A program made the translations under genes and the position numbers. Positions 1-7,591 of a DNA stretch of 64,000 nt are shown in pieces. The notes beneath the pieces are model-generated. The model searched no databases and was not told where the DNA came from. It saw only the letters and a program-made list of their open reading frames with translations. Position 1 is the stretch's first letter, and each line of letters begins with the position of its first letter. Source of the DNA: Clostridium estertheticum subsp. estertheticum. GTDB lineage: Bacteria > Bacillota > Clostridia > Clostridiales > Clostridiaceae. The stretch covers positions 1,045,001 to 1,109,000 of the forward strand of contig NZ_CP015756.1 of assembly GCF_001877035.1 (NCBI RefSeq), written 5' to 3'.

Positions 1-273
1 GTAAGTCCTTTCGTAGGAAGACTTGATGATATAAATGCTAATGCTATGGATTTAATAAGAACTATTGTTACAATTTTTAAAGTACACGCTATAGACACTG
101 AAATAATTGCTGCAAGTATAAGAACTCCAATGCATGTCACAGATGTTGCAGTTGCAGGAGCTCATATTGCGACTGTTCCACTTAAAATCATTAAACAGAT
201 GATAAAACATCCATTGACCGATGCTGGAATAGAAAAATTTGCTCAAGATTGGAAAGAAACTTTCGGAAAATAA
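1..273 (+). CDS. Transaldolase-like / fructose-6-phosphate aldolase family protein (5' end missing)
   Basis: Reading frame 1 is open from the first base, so this is the last 90 codons of a gene that begins before the window. The visible part starts [10 protein letters not shown] and continues with a helix and the segment ASIRTPMHV, then [10 protein letters not shown], which is the C-terminal signature of the small transaldolase (TalC/MipB, fructose-6-phosphate aldolase) family. These cytosolic TIM-barrel enzymes act in the non-oxidative pentose phosphate pathway; the Schiff-base lysine would lie upstream of the window. A strong hairpin follows the stop, so it ends its transcript. Transaldolase and aldolase activity cannot be told apart from this fragment. 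Confidence 0.85.
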   Translation, partial: VSPFVGRLDDINANAMDLIRTIVTIFKVHAIDTEIIAASIRTPMHVTDVAVAGAHIATVPLKIIKQMIKHPLTDAGIEKFAQDWKETFGK

Positions 274-295
274 TAATGAAAGTATATAGATAAAG

Positions 296-336
296 TATGG
301 AACTTTTCTTTAAAAGAAAGGTTCCATATTTTTTTA
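296..336 (+). terminator. Intrinsic terminator after the transaldolase-like gene
   Basis: TATGGAAC (296-303) pairs with GTTCCATA (321-328) around a second TTTTC/GAAA pairing, and a run of T follows directly. Confidence 0.85.
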
Positions 337-343
337 TAAAATC

Positions 344-385
344 TTGACATTAACTATTATATACAATAGCATTGTATATAATAGT
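344..385 (+). promoter_or_regulatory. Promoter overlapped by a perfect 15-bp inverted repeat (candidate operator)
   Basis: TTGACA (344-349) is followed after 17 bp by TAGCAT (367-372). Bases 353-367 and 371-385 form a perfect inverted repeat of 15 bp around the centre AGC, so the dyad covers the spacer, the -10 box and the likely start of transcription. No T-run follows the right arm, which argues for an operator rather than a terminator. The regulator is not encoded next to it. Confidence 0.6.
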
Positions 386-436
386 TATAAAGGAAATTGT
401 TTCAATGAAAATAATATTGAGTATAGGAGTGTTTTT

Positions 437-1213
437 ATGGAATCTACAATTTATTGTTTTAGTGGTACGGGTAATTCTTTAAAGGTAGCCAGGGATATAG
501 CTCTTGAATTAAAAGATACAGAAATAGTACAAATATGTACAAATAATATGAATATTGATAATACATTATCAAATAAAATTGGATTTATTTTTCCAGTATA
601 CGCTTCTGGAATTCCATTTTTAGTTAAAAAGTTTATTAAAGAAATTAGACTTAAAAAGGATGCTTATGTTTATACCGTTGTAACTTTTGGATCAGCAGCG
701 GGGGCCTCTATAAAACAATTAGAAGAGCTGTTAACTGACAAGGGTATTAAACTTAGCGCTGCGTTTAAAGTCAAAATGCCAGGAAATTATCAAGTTATTT
801 ACGCACCTTACTCTGAGGAAAAACAGAAGGAGTGTTTTGACGATGAAAAAGAAAAAATAAGTGGAATTGTTAAAAGTCTAAATAATAATGAGATAGTTGG
901 GTTTAGTGGACTCGGGGAAAGCTTGATGAGGACAGTTGGTGGAATGATTTATGGCAGTTTTAGCCCTTATAAAAAAGATAAAGATTTTTGGACAGACAAA
1001 AACTGTAATGGTTGTGGTACATGTTCAAAGGTATGTCCTGCGAGTAATATAGAAATGATGGAGGGTAAACCACAATGGCAACATAAATGTGAGCAATGCC
1101 TTGCTTGTATGCAGTGGTGTCCACAAAAATCAATTCAATATAAAAAGGTAACAATAAAAAGAGGTCGTTATCATCACCCAGATGTAGACGTTACGGAATT
1201 GTTCCATTTATAA
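437..1213 (+). CDS. EFR1-type flavodoxin/ferredoxin fusion protein
   Basis: This 258-aa protein joins an N-terminal flavodoxin-like FMN domain (phosphate loop SGTGNS at residues 9-14) to a C-terminal pair of [4Fe-4S] clusters (CNGCGTCSKVCP near residue 190 and CEQCLACMQWCP near residue 218). This is the layout of the clostridial EFR1 family of electron-transfer proteins. The start was placed at ATG 437 because AGGAGT lies 6 bases upstream and the flavodoxin fold begins right there; an in-frame ATG at 344 falls in the promoter. It appears monocistronic and is driven by the promoter at 344-372. A soluble electron carrier is inferred; its partners are unknown. Confidence 0.85.
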   Translation: MESTIYCFSGTGNSLKVARDIALELKDTEIVQICTNNMNIDNTLSNKIGFIFPVYASGIPFLVKKFIKEIRLKKDAYVYTVVTFGSAAGASIKQLEELLTDKGIKLSAAFKVKMPGNYQVIYAPYSEEKQKECFDDEKEKISGIVKSLNNNEIVGFSGLGESLMRTVGGMIYGSFSPYKKDKDFWTDKNCNGCGTCSKVCPASNIEMMEGKPQWQHKCEQCLACMQWCPQKSIQYKKVTIKRGRYHHPDVDVTELFHL

Positions 1214-1233
1214 AAAAGCGAGCTATTAGTATT

Positions 1234-1265
1234 GCAGCGACCCAGGATATGATTTAATATAACAA
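1234..1265. repeat. Dispersed 32-bp intergenic repeat, copy 1
   Basis: These 32 bases match bases 9749-9780 at 26 of 32 positions without gaps (shared blocks GCAGC, CCCAGGA, ATGATTTAA). Both copies lie just after a gene and before a hairpin. What the element is was not recognised. Confidence 0.45.
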
Positions 1266-1313
1266 GCGTTAGGTTCTTTAAATAGAATTTTAACGTTTGT
1301 TTTATTTTTTGTA
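1261..1313 (+). terminator. Probable terminator after the EFR1 gene
   Basis: AACAAGCGTTA (1261-1271) pairs with TAACGTTTGTT (1291-1301) with one wobble, an inner TTCT/AGAA pairing shortens the loop, and a T-rich stretch follows. Confidence 0.65.
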
Positions 1314-1322
1314 AAATTTAGG

Positions 1323-1351
1323 TTGACAATGATAATAATTAAACCTATAAT
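1323..1351 (+). promoter_or_regulatory. Consensus promoter of the glutathione peroxidase gene
   Basis: TTGACA (1323-1328) and TATAAT (1346-1351) are separated by exactly 17 bp. The spacer GATAATAATT is rich in the A/T pattern of Fur/PerR-type boxes, but no clean PerR box can be claimed. Confidence 0.8.
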
Positions 1352-1413
1352 AAAGTTGAGTCAAATTTAATTGTACAAAACTAAAAAATTAATTTTGAAG
1401 GGAAGTAAATAAT

Positions 1414-1893
1414 ATGAATTTTTATGATTTTTCAGCAAAAGAAATGGATGGACAAGATATAAAGATGGAGGAATATAGGGGTAAGGTTGTTTTAGTTGTA
1501 AACACTGCAAGTAAGTGTGGATTAACACCTCAGTTTGAAGGTCTTGAAAAATTATATAACGAATATAAAGATCAAGGTTTTGAAATTCTAGGATTCCCTT
1601 GTAATCAGTTTGCAAAGCAGGATTCTGGTAGTAATGAAGAGATACAACAGTTTTGTTTATTAAATTATGGAGTTAGTTTTACTATGTTTGAAAAAATAAA
1701 TGTAAATGGACAAAATGCACACCCTTTATATAAATATTTAAAGAATGAAGAAAAAGGATTTTTAGGTAAGGAAATAAAATGGAATTTTACTAAGTTTTTA
1801 ATAAATACAGAAGGGGAAGTAATTAAGAGATATGCGCCAACAGTGCTTCCATTAAATATAAAAACAGATATCGAGAACTTATTAAAAAAATAA
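1414..1893 (+). CDS. Glutathione peroxidase family protein (thiol peroxidase, Cys type)
   Basis: The 159-aa protein has the full set of GPx family marks: NTASKCG with the peroxidatic cysteine near residue 36, the block GFPCNQF near residues 61-67 with the resolving-type cysteine, and WNFTKFL near residue 122. It has cysteine, not selenocysteine, at the active site, as in bacterial BsaA-type enzymes that normally use thioredoxin. It reduces hydroperoxides in the cytosol and fits oxygen-stress defence in an anaerobe. GGAAG sits 7-12 bases before the ATG. The gene has its own consensus promoter and its own terminator, so it is a single-gene transcript. Confidence 0.93.
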   Translation: MNFYDFSAKEMDGQDIKMEEYRGKVVLVVNTASKCGLTPQFEGLEKLYNEYKDQGFEILGFPCNQFAKQDSGSNEEIQQFCLLNYGVSFTMFEKINVNGQNAHPLYKYLKNEEKGFLGKEIKWNFTKFLINTEGEVIKRYAPTVLPLNIKTDIENLLKK

Positions 1894-1903
1894 AATTGTA
1901 TTT

Positions 1904-1943
1904 AAAAAAACGGGCCTGTAATAAATTACAGGCCCGTTTTTTA
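1904..1943 (+). terminator. Strong intrinsic terminator after gpx
   Basis: A perfect 15-bp stem (AAAACGGGCCTGTAA with its complement) closes a four-base loop and runs into TTTTTT. Confidence 0.95.
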
Positions 1944-1979
1944 GATAATACAATGTTTTTAGTGTTTATTACAAAAGCA

Positions 1980-2032
1980 TTGACTTTGTATCTATATGGT
2001 GCTAAGGTTATAGTATTATAACAATACAAAGT
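1980..2032 (+). promoter_or_regulatory. Promoter and nested dyads in front of the NAD-salvage operon
   Basis: TTGTAT (1986-1991) and TATAGT (2009-2014) are 17 bp apart. A 16-bp near-palindrome GTTATA-GTAT-TATAAC (2007-2022) covers the -10 box, and an outer perfect 9-bp inverted repeat ACTTTGTAT (1983-1991) / ATACAAAGT (2024-2032) brackets the whole promoter. Because the first gene is an NrtR-type regulator, autoregulation through one of these dyads is the simplest reading. Confidence 0.55.
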
Positions 2033-2087
2033 AGATTAGATGAGCATAGTCATAAAATAATAATCAATATAGAAAGGAAAAATGATT

Positions 2088-3008
2088 ATGAGAAATTTAG
2101 ATATAAAAAACAAGGATGGATTAACTGAAAAAGAGTTTTTGGCTAGTTATGTGCCAGGGAATTATGATAGACCCTCTAATACAGTGGATATGTTACTTTT
2201 TACGATAGATGATATACCGGTAGAGGGGAAAGATCCTGATAAAGCGCTTAAATTGCTTTTGGTAAAGAGAGGCGATCACCCATATATTGGGTGTTATGGA
2301 ATTCCGGGTGGATTCGTTAATATTGATGAAGGATTAAGTACTGCTTGTTACAGAGAATTAAAAGAAGAAACTAATATTGATAGTGTGTATTTTGAGCAGT
2401 TAAAAACTTTTGGGGATCTAGTAGATAGAGATCCGAGGATGAGGGTTATTTCGATAGCTTATTTGGCACTTGCCGATAAAACAAACATTAAGGCAGTAGC
2501 GGGTGACGATGCTACTTATGCGCAATGGTTTACGGTAAAGAAGGACTTTGTTTCATCAGATAATTCTGGAATAGAGAGAGTGGATGTTTATAATATAACA
2601 CTTATTTCTGATGATGGTGAGGTTAAAATAGGTTATGTTGTTTATGAAAGATTTGTTAAGAATGGCATTATTACAATTAAAGTACCATCCTATGAGCCAC
2701 TTAAGTGGAGTAAAGATGAACTTGCTTTTGACCATATTGACGAAGTGTATTATGCGTTAGATAGACTTAAAAATAAGATAGAATACACTTCAATTGCTTT
2801 TTCATTACTTCCAAAATATTTTACGTTAAGGGAAGCTCAAAAAATATATGAAGCTATTCTTAATTTAGGAAAACCTTTATCAAGGGCTAATTTTAGGCGC
2901 AAGATCAAGAAGATGGTTGTAGAAACTGATAAAGAAAAAACAACTGCAGGAAGACCGGCAACCTGTTATATATTTAATGAAAACTGGGAACATAATTTTT
3001 TAGACTAA
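2088..3008 (+). CDS. nrtR: NrtR-type Nudix transcriptional regulator of NAD metabolism
   Basis: The 306-aa protein has an N-terminal Nudix domain and a C-terminal winged-helix part (about residues 225-305, with LSRANFRRKI and GRPATCY), the architecture of NrtR, which represses NAD synthesis and salvage genes and responds to ADP-ribose. The Nudix box near residues 74-97 still has the G-x5-E-x7-RELKEE core, so hydrolase activity is not ruled out, unlike in many NrtR proteins where it has decayed. ATG 2088 is preferred to 2082 because AAAGGA then lies 9 bases upstream. It is followed by a nicotinamidase-like gene in the same direction, which supports the NAD link; PncB is one transcript further on. 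Confidence 0.85.
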   Translation: MRNLDIKNKDGLTEKEFLASYVPGNYDRPSNTVDMLLFTIDDIPVEGKDPDKALKLLLVKRGDHPYIGCYGIPGGFVNIDEGLSTACYRELKEETNIDSVYFEQLKTFGDLVDRDPRMRVISIAYLALADKTNIKAVAGDDATYAQWFTVKKDFVSSDNSGIERVDVYNITLISDDGEVKIGYVVYERFVKNGIITIKVPSYEPLKWSKDELAFDHIDEVYYALDRLKNKIEYTSIAFSLLPKYFTLREAQKIYEAILNLGKPLSRANFRRKIKKMVVETDKEKTTAGRPATCYIFNENWEHNFLD

Positions 3009-3061
3009 TAGGTTAATTATCACCTTTGGCTCTAAATAATAAAAGAGAGGAAATGATATGT

Positions 3062-3715
3062 ATGATAAATTTACTAATAAATAAAATATTTGATATGCAA
3101 AATGAAATAAAGGGAAATGTAGTTAATCTAAATGACCTTCCAAAAGAAAAAACAGCTTTGATAGTTATGGATATGGTCAATGGTTTTGTCCACGCTGGAA
3201 TAATGTCTTCACCAAGAGTTGAAACTATTATAGATAATGTTGTAGCTATTAATGAACGTACATACGGATATAAAAAGGTGTTTTTTTTGGAGCAACATGA
3301 TGAAAATTCTACTGAGTTTAAGATCTACGGAAGACATTGTTTAAAAAATAGTACTGAGGCAGAGCTTATTTCTTCATTGAATTGTGGAGCTACACTTCAT
3401 AGTAATACTACAATAATCCATAAGAATAGTACTAATGGCTTCCATGCACCAGAATTTAAAACATGGCTTCATGAAAATGAAGCGCAGATTGAAAACTATA
3501 TTGTAGAAGGATGTTCGACGGATATATGTGTTAAGCATTTTACAGAAACATTAAAAACATATTTCAATGAAAAAAATATTGATAGAAGAATTATTGTACC
3601 AATAGATTCAGTAGAAACCTTTGACACTGGAACTCACGATGGTGATTTAATGAAAGTTATATCTCTTTGGGAAATGAAATCTAATGGCATAGAGGTAGTT
3701 GATACTATATTATAG
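3062..3715 (+). CDS. pncA: Isochorismatase-family hydrolase, probable nicotinamidase
   Basis: A cysteine-hydrolase fold is clear: VMDMVNGF near residue 35 carries the catalytic aspartate and GCSTDICV near residue 151 the nucleophilic cysteine in the usual position after a cis-peptide-type loop. Nicotinamidases deamidate nicotinamide to nicotinate, the substrate of PncB encoded just downstream, and the preceding gene is an NrtR regulator, so nicotinamidase is the best call within this broad superfamily. ATG 3062 is preferred because AGAGAGG ends 11 bases before it, while ATG 3053 would leave only two bases. It shares a transcript with nrtR (53-base gap) and ends at a terminator. Confidence 0.8.
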   Translation: MINLLINKIFDMQNEIKGNVVNLNDLPKEKTALIVMDMVNGFVHAGIMSSPRVETIIDNVVAINERTYGYKKVFFLEQHDENSTEFKIYGRHCLKNSTEAELISSLNCGATLHSNTTIIHKNSTNGFHAPEFKTWLHENEAQIENYIVEGCSTDICVKHFTETLKTYFNEKNIDRRIIVPIDSVETFDTGTHDGDLMKVISLWEMKSNGIEVVDTIL

Positions 3716-3740
3716 TTATTTCATTAATAGTGTAGATTAT

Positions 3741-3783
3741 AAAATTAGTTCCTTTTATTGTCTAAAGGAACTAATTTTATATA
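3741..3783 (+). terminator. Terminator after the nicotinamidase-like gene
   Basis: AAAATTAGTTCCTTTT pairs perfectly with AAAGGAACTAATTTT across a short loop. Confidence 0.85.
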
Positions 3784-3809
3784 TAAACCAATAGTGTGGA
3801 ATATTCATA

Positions 3810-3847
3810 TTGACAATGGAATGGTATATGGTATAATAATAGTACCA
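3810..3847 (+). promoter_or_regulatory. Promoter with palindrome in front of the pncB transcript
   Basis: TTGACA (3810-3815) and TATAAT (3832-3837) are 16 bp apart. A dyad TGGTA...TACCA (3829-3847) covers the -10 box. As at the nrtR promoter, GTACAAAG (3853-3860) and its complement CTTTGTAC lie further downstream (near 3911-3918), so the two promoters share CTTTGTA-type inverted repeats and probably a common regulator. Confidence 0.55.
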
Positions 3848-3953
3848 CATAGGTACAAAGTATTTTAGGTATAAAAAGAAAAACAATAAGTTTTAATTTT
3901 TTTACGAAGGCTTTGTACTAGTTTGATACTAAATGAGTAAGGAGTGAAAGTAT

Positions 3954-4319
3954 ATGATGAATTATTATATGATAAAAATACTAAATGAATTGGTAAATGA
4001 TGAGAGAATAAATAGTCTATCCGGAATTGCAAAGGATAATAACAGAAAGGTTTATATTGAAGGTAACGAGTATCAGGAATATAGCTTGGATTTAATTTTC
4101 CTTGTTGACATGGGTGAGCAATTTAAAAAGACTATTGCGTTTACAATAACAACAAATTCATTTAGTTCAAAAATCGAAGTAATAAAACATTGTAGTACGA
4201 TAAGTCAAATATTTAGTAGAAAGAAAGTTAAAGATGTTACTAATTATATAATAGATAAAATACTAGAACTTAAAAATAATAATCAAAACAATAAATACTT
4301 AAATTTATTAAATGCTTAG
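3954..4319 (+). CDS. Unknown 121-aa protein ahead of pncB
   Basis: No family was recognised. The protein starts MMNYYMIKIL, has no signal peptide or membrane segment, alternates short charged helices with beta-like stretches (DLIFLVDMG, KTIAFTITT) and ends in an Asn/Lys-rich tail. AAGGAG lies 9 bases before the ATG, codon use is like its neighbours, and it sits between the promoter at 3810 and pncB with a 50-base gap, so it is most likely expressed with nicotinate phosphoribosyltransferase. A link to NAD metabolism is inferred from position only. Confidence 0.75.
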   Translation: MMNYYMIKILNELVNDERINSLSGIAKDNNRKVYIEGNEYQEYSLDLIFLVDMGEQFKKTIAFTITTNSFSSKIEVIKHCSTISQIFSRKKVKDVTNYIIDKILELKNNNQNNKYLNLLNA

Positions 4320-4369
4320 ATAAAGCTAAAAATGATTAAGCCCAATAAAATATGAAATTAAGGAGAAAT

Positions 4370-5857
4370 ATGAAAATGAGTAATGAATTCAATATTCGCG
4401 AGGAAAGAAATCTTTCAATGTTAATGGATTTTTATGAATTAACAATGTCAAATGGGTATTTTGTAAATGGGGTTTCAAACACAATTGTGTATTTTGATAT
4501 GTTCTATAGAAAGAACCCAGATGGAGGAGGTTTTTCAATAGCGGCGGGTCTGGAACAACTTGTAGTGTTTGTTAAGAACTTAAAATTCACGAGAGATGAT
4601 GTAGATTTTTTAAGAAGTAAGGGCGTTTTGTCAGAGGAGTTTTTAGAGTATTTATTAGCATTTAAATTCTCAGGAGATATATATGCAATTCCAGAGGGTA
4701 CGGTAGTATTTCCAAATGAGGCAATAGTCACAATTAAGGCAAAGGTAATTGAGGCACAACTTATAGAGACTATGTTACTTTTAACAATCAATCATCAAAG
4801 CTTAATAGCTACAAAAGCCAGTAGAATAGTGAGAGCTGCAAAGGGGAGACCAATACTTGAGCTTGGAGCAAGAAGAACCCATGGTGCTGATGCAGCTATA
4901 ATGGGGGCAAGAGCATCATATATAGGAGGAGTAAGTGGAACGGCTACAACTATTGCAGATCAAATGTACGGGATTCCGTCTACTGGAACAATGGCACATT
5001 CATGGATACAATTCTTTGGAGATGAATATAAAGCTTTTGAAACATATGCCAAAACTTACCCAGATACATGTACATTACTTGTTGATACATATAATGTTAT
5101 AACTAGTGGTATACCAAATGCTATTAAGGTTTCAAAAGATGTTTTAGAGCCAATTGGAAAAAGGTTAAAAGCAATTAGACTTGATAGTGGAGATCTTGCT
5201 TATCTTTCAAAGAAAGTAAGAATTATGTTAGATGCAGCAGGGCTTACAGATTGCAAAATAGTAGCATCTAATAGCTTAGATGAGTTTATTATAACTGAAT
5301 TATTAAATCAAAATGCTAAAATAGACATATTTGGTGTTGGTGAAAGATTAGTAACGGCCAAATCAGAACCAGTATTCGGCGGTGTTTATAAATTAGTGGC
5401 AGTTGAAGAAGAGGGAGAAGTTGTCCCAAGAATTAAATTGAGCGAAAGTGAAGAAAAAATTATTAATCCAGGATATAAAATGTGCTGGAGATTATATGAT
5501 AAAAACACTCACAAGGCAATTGCGGATGTTATTACACTTACAGGGGAGGTTATAAATGAGGCGGCTCCATATATTATCTTTGACCCAGTTCTCACTTGGA
5601 AAAAGAAAAAAGTTACCAATTTCTACGCGAAAAAGCTTCAAGTACCAATATTTCTTAACGGAGAGTGTGTATATGAATTACCAACTATAGAGGAAATTAG
5701 AGATTACTGCAAAAATCAAGTAGACAGCATATGGGATGAAGTTAAGAGATTTTCTAATCCACACAAGTATTTTGTTGATTTATCTCATGAACTTTGGTTA
5801 GTTAAGCAGGAATTAATTCGAAAATATAGAAATTTAGAAGAAAAAAATGAAAAATAA
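4370..5857 (+). CDS. pncB: Nicotinate phosphoribosyltransferase
   Basis: This is the first enzyme of the Preiss-Handler branch, making nicotinate mononucleotide from nicotinate and PRPP. The protein (495 aa) opens with LMDFYELTMSNGYF, then has ELGARRTHG, the GTMAHSW motif whose histidine (about residue 209) is the phosphorylated one in the family, and the PRPP-side motif RLDSGDLAYLS; length is normal. AAGGAG precedes two in-frame ATGs at 4370 and 4376; either could be used. Together with the nicotinamidase-like gene and NrtR it forms a nicotinamide-to-NaMN salvage unit. No clear terminator follows. Confidence 0.95.
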   Translation: MKMSNEFNIREERNLSMLMDFYELTMSNGYFVNGVSNTIVYFDMFYRKNPDGGGFSIAAGLEQLVVFVKNLKFTRDDVDFLRSKGVLSEEFLEYLLAFKFSGDIYAIPEGTVVFPNEAIVTIKAKVIEAQLIETMLLLTINHQSLIATKASRIVRAAKGRPILELGARRTHGADAAIMGARASYIGGVSGTATTIADQMYGIPSTGTMAHSWIQFFGDEYKAFETYAKTYPDTCTLLVDTYNVITSGIPNAIKVSKDVLEPIGKRLKAIRLDSGDLAYLSKKVRIMLDAAGLTDCKIVASNSLDEFIITELLNQNAKIDIFGVGERLVTAKSEPVFGGVYKLVAVEEEGEVVPRIKLSESEEKIINPGYKMCWRLYDKNTHKAIADVITLTGEVINEAAPYIIFDPVLTWKKKKVTNFYAKKLQVPIFLNGECVYELPTIEEIRDYCKNQVDSIWDEVKRFSNPHKYFVDLSHELWLVKQELIRKYRNLEEKNEK

Positions 5858-5962
5858 TTAAATGTACTTATATTAGTTATATGATATAGTGATTATATGG
5901 CTGAGAAGAATAAATAATTAGTAATATAAAGTAAATTAGATTTAATAGGGAGGAAGGATATT

Positions 5963-6802
5963 ATGAAAACAAGGGAAATACGTAAAGTAGTAACAGGAAC
6001 AACTCAGTATGATGGAGCTGGAGTAAAACTTGTTCGTGTGATTAGTTTACCTGATGTAAAAGAATTTGATCCATTTTTGATGTTAGATGCTTTTGACTCA
6101 ATAGATCCTGATGATTATACTAAAGGTTTTCCATGGCATCCACATAGGGGAATAGAGACAGTTACCTACCTTATAAGTGGAGATATTGAGCATACAGATA
6201 GCTTGGGTAATAATGGAAGCATATTAGATGGTTGTTGTCAATGGATGACAGCTGGTGGTGGAATCCTTCATCAGGAAATGCCAAAAAAATCAAATAGAAT
6301 GCTTGGCGTTCAACTTTGGCTTAATCTACCTCAGAAGGATAAAATGACAAGTCCAAAGTATCGAGATATTAGAGAAGATATGGTAACTAAAATTGACGAA
6401 GATGATAAGATCATTAGAGTTATTTCAGGGAATTATAAAGGTAATTCAGGAGCCGTGCAAGGTGAGCATGTGAAAATGTTATTCTTAGACGTTGAAATGA
6501 AAGCTGGTGGACGATGGGAATTAGAAACTATGACTGACACAACACTGTTTATATATATAGTGGAAGGCGAAGGCTGTTTTGATGATTCTAATGATAAATT
6601 GGTTCCAAGTAGGAGTGCAGTACTTTTTAATAATGGCGAGAAATTAGTAGCTAGAGCAACAGAAAAAGGTCTTCGTTTTCTGTTGTTTTCAGGAGCTAAA
6701 TTGAATGAGTCGATTGCATGGGGTGGACCTATTGTAATGAACACCCAAGAGGAACTTAGGAGGGCATTTAAAGATATTGAGGATGGAACATTTGTTAAGT
6801 AG
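5963..6802 (+). CDS. Pirin family protein (bicupin, quercetinase-like)
   Basis: The 279-aa protein begins with VVTGTTQYDGAGVKLVR and has the pirin metal-binding set: FPWHPHRGIET near residues 55-65 and AGGGILHQE near residue 100, supplying three histidines and a glutamate for an Fe(II)-type site in the N-terminal cupin. The second cupin (about residues 165-255) is more diverged, as usual. Bacterial pirins can be quercetin dioxygenases or redox-sensing partners of metabolic enzymes; which applies here cannot be seen. GGGAGGAAGG precedes the ATG. It is separated from pncB by 105 bases without an obvious terminator. Confidence 0.92.
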   Translation: MKTREIRKVVTGTTQYDGAGVKLVRVISLPDVKEFDPFLMLDAFDSIDPDDYTKGFPWHPHRGIETVTYLISGDIEHTDSLGNNGSILDGCCQWMTAGGGILHQEMPKKSNRMLGVQLWLNLPQKDKMTSPKYRDIREDMVTKIDEDDKIIRVISGNYKGNSGAVQGEHVKMLFLDVEMKAGGRWELETMTDTTLFIYIVEGEGCFDDSNDKLVPSRSAVLFNNGEKLVARATEKGLRFLLFSGAKLNESIAWGGPIVMNTQEELRRAFKDIEDGTFVK

Positions 6803-6814
6803 CAAACAAAAGCT

Positions 6815-6858
6815 TAGGAGCAAGCAATAATTACAAATTATTGTTTGCTCCTTTTTCC
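6815..6858. terminator. Bidirectional terminator between pirin and the NlpC/P60 gene
   Basis: AGGAGCAAGCAATAATT pairs with ATTATTGTTTGCTCCT and is followed by a T-run on the plus strand; the two flanking genes converge on it. Confidence 0.88.
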
Positions 6859-7355
6859 TAATTGCTCGTTATTCTTCTGGCTGTATTATAATCAGGCATA
6901 TATTTTAAATCTATAATTTTAACCGATGACCCAGTTTTAGGGGAATGTATGAATTTGCCATTTCCAACATAAATACCTACATGATAGACAGGATTACCAA
7001 AAAAAACTAAATCTCCTTTCTTAAGGGTAGATTTACTAATTACACTGCCTTTTGATGTTTGAGATGATGCAATGCGTGGCAAATTTACTTTGAAATTATT
7101 ATAAACATGCATAGTAAAACCAGAGCAATCAAAACCTGCCGTGGTAGTTCCACCATATTTATATGGGATGCCTATAAATGTTTCTGCATAGTCTACGATA
7201 TTAGTCCCTGTAAGCTTGTTTTTACTTGCTGCTAATTGAGTAATTTCTGTTGTGTATACAAGTGCTTCAGCATGCACAGGCTTACTAGTAATACTTATTG
7301 AACCTGCAAGCAATAAAGCAAGAGCAAATGTTGTAATATTTTTAACTTTCTTCAT
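6858..7355 (-). CDS. Secreted NlpC/P60 cell-wall hydrolase
   Basis: A 165-aa exported protein: basic start, hydrophobic core ALALLLAGSI, and a likely signal peptidase site after PVHA (residue 29). The mature part is a single NlpC/P60 domain with the catalytic cysteine in FDCSGF (C77) and histidines in YHVGIYV (H125) and FIHS (H137). Such enzymes cut the D-Glu to diamino-acid bond of peptidoglycan stem peptides. There is no separate SH3 or LysM wall-binding domain, so it is a minimal family member. AAAGGAGG stands just before the start on the minus strand. Single-gene transcript. Confidence 0.93.
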   Translation of the reverse strand: MKKVKNITTFALALLLAGSISITSKPVHAEALVYTTEITQLAASKNKLTGTNIVDYAETFIGIPYKYGGTTTAGFDCSGFTMHVYNNFKVNLPRIASSQTSKGSVISKSTLKKGDLVFFGNPVYHVGIYVGNGKFIHSPKTGSSVKIIDLKYMPDYNTARRITSN

Positions 7356-7591
7356 TATGGCCTCCTTTGTAAACGTAATCTATTACTATATTCTACATAA
7401 ACATAGTAAATCCCTTTAAAAAACAAAAACTTTTTTTAATTATTCTAATTAAGAGCATAATGAATAATATTGTTTGAATGTGATATAATATAAGCGAGTG
7501 CATTTAAAGAAACATTTTGTATCAATTAGATAAAAAGTATTACTATATTATAGTGAGAAGCGTGTAATATATATGTATTGGAGTGGAATAT

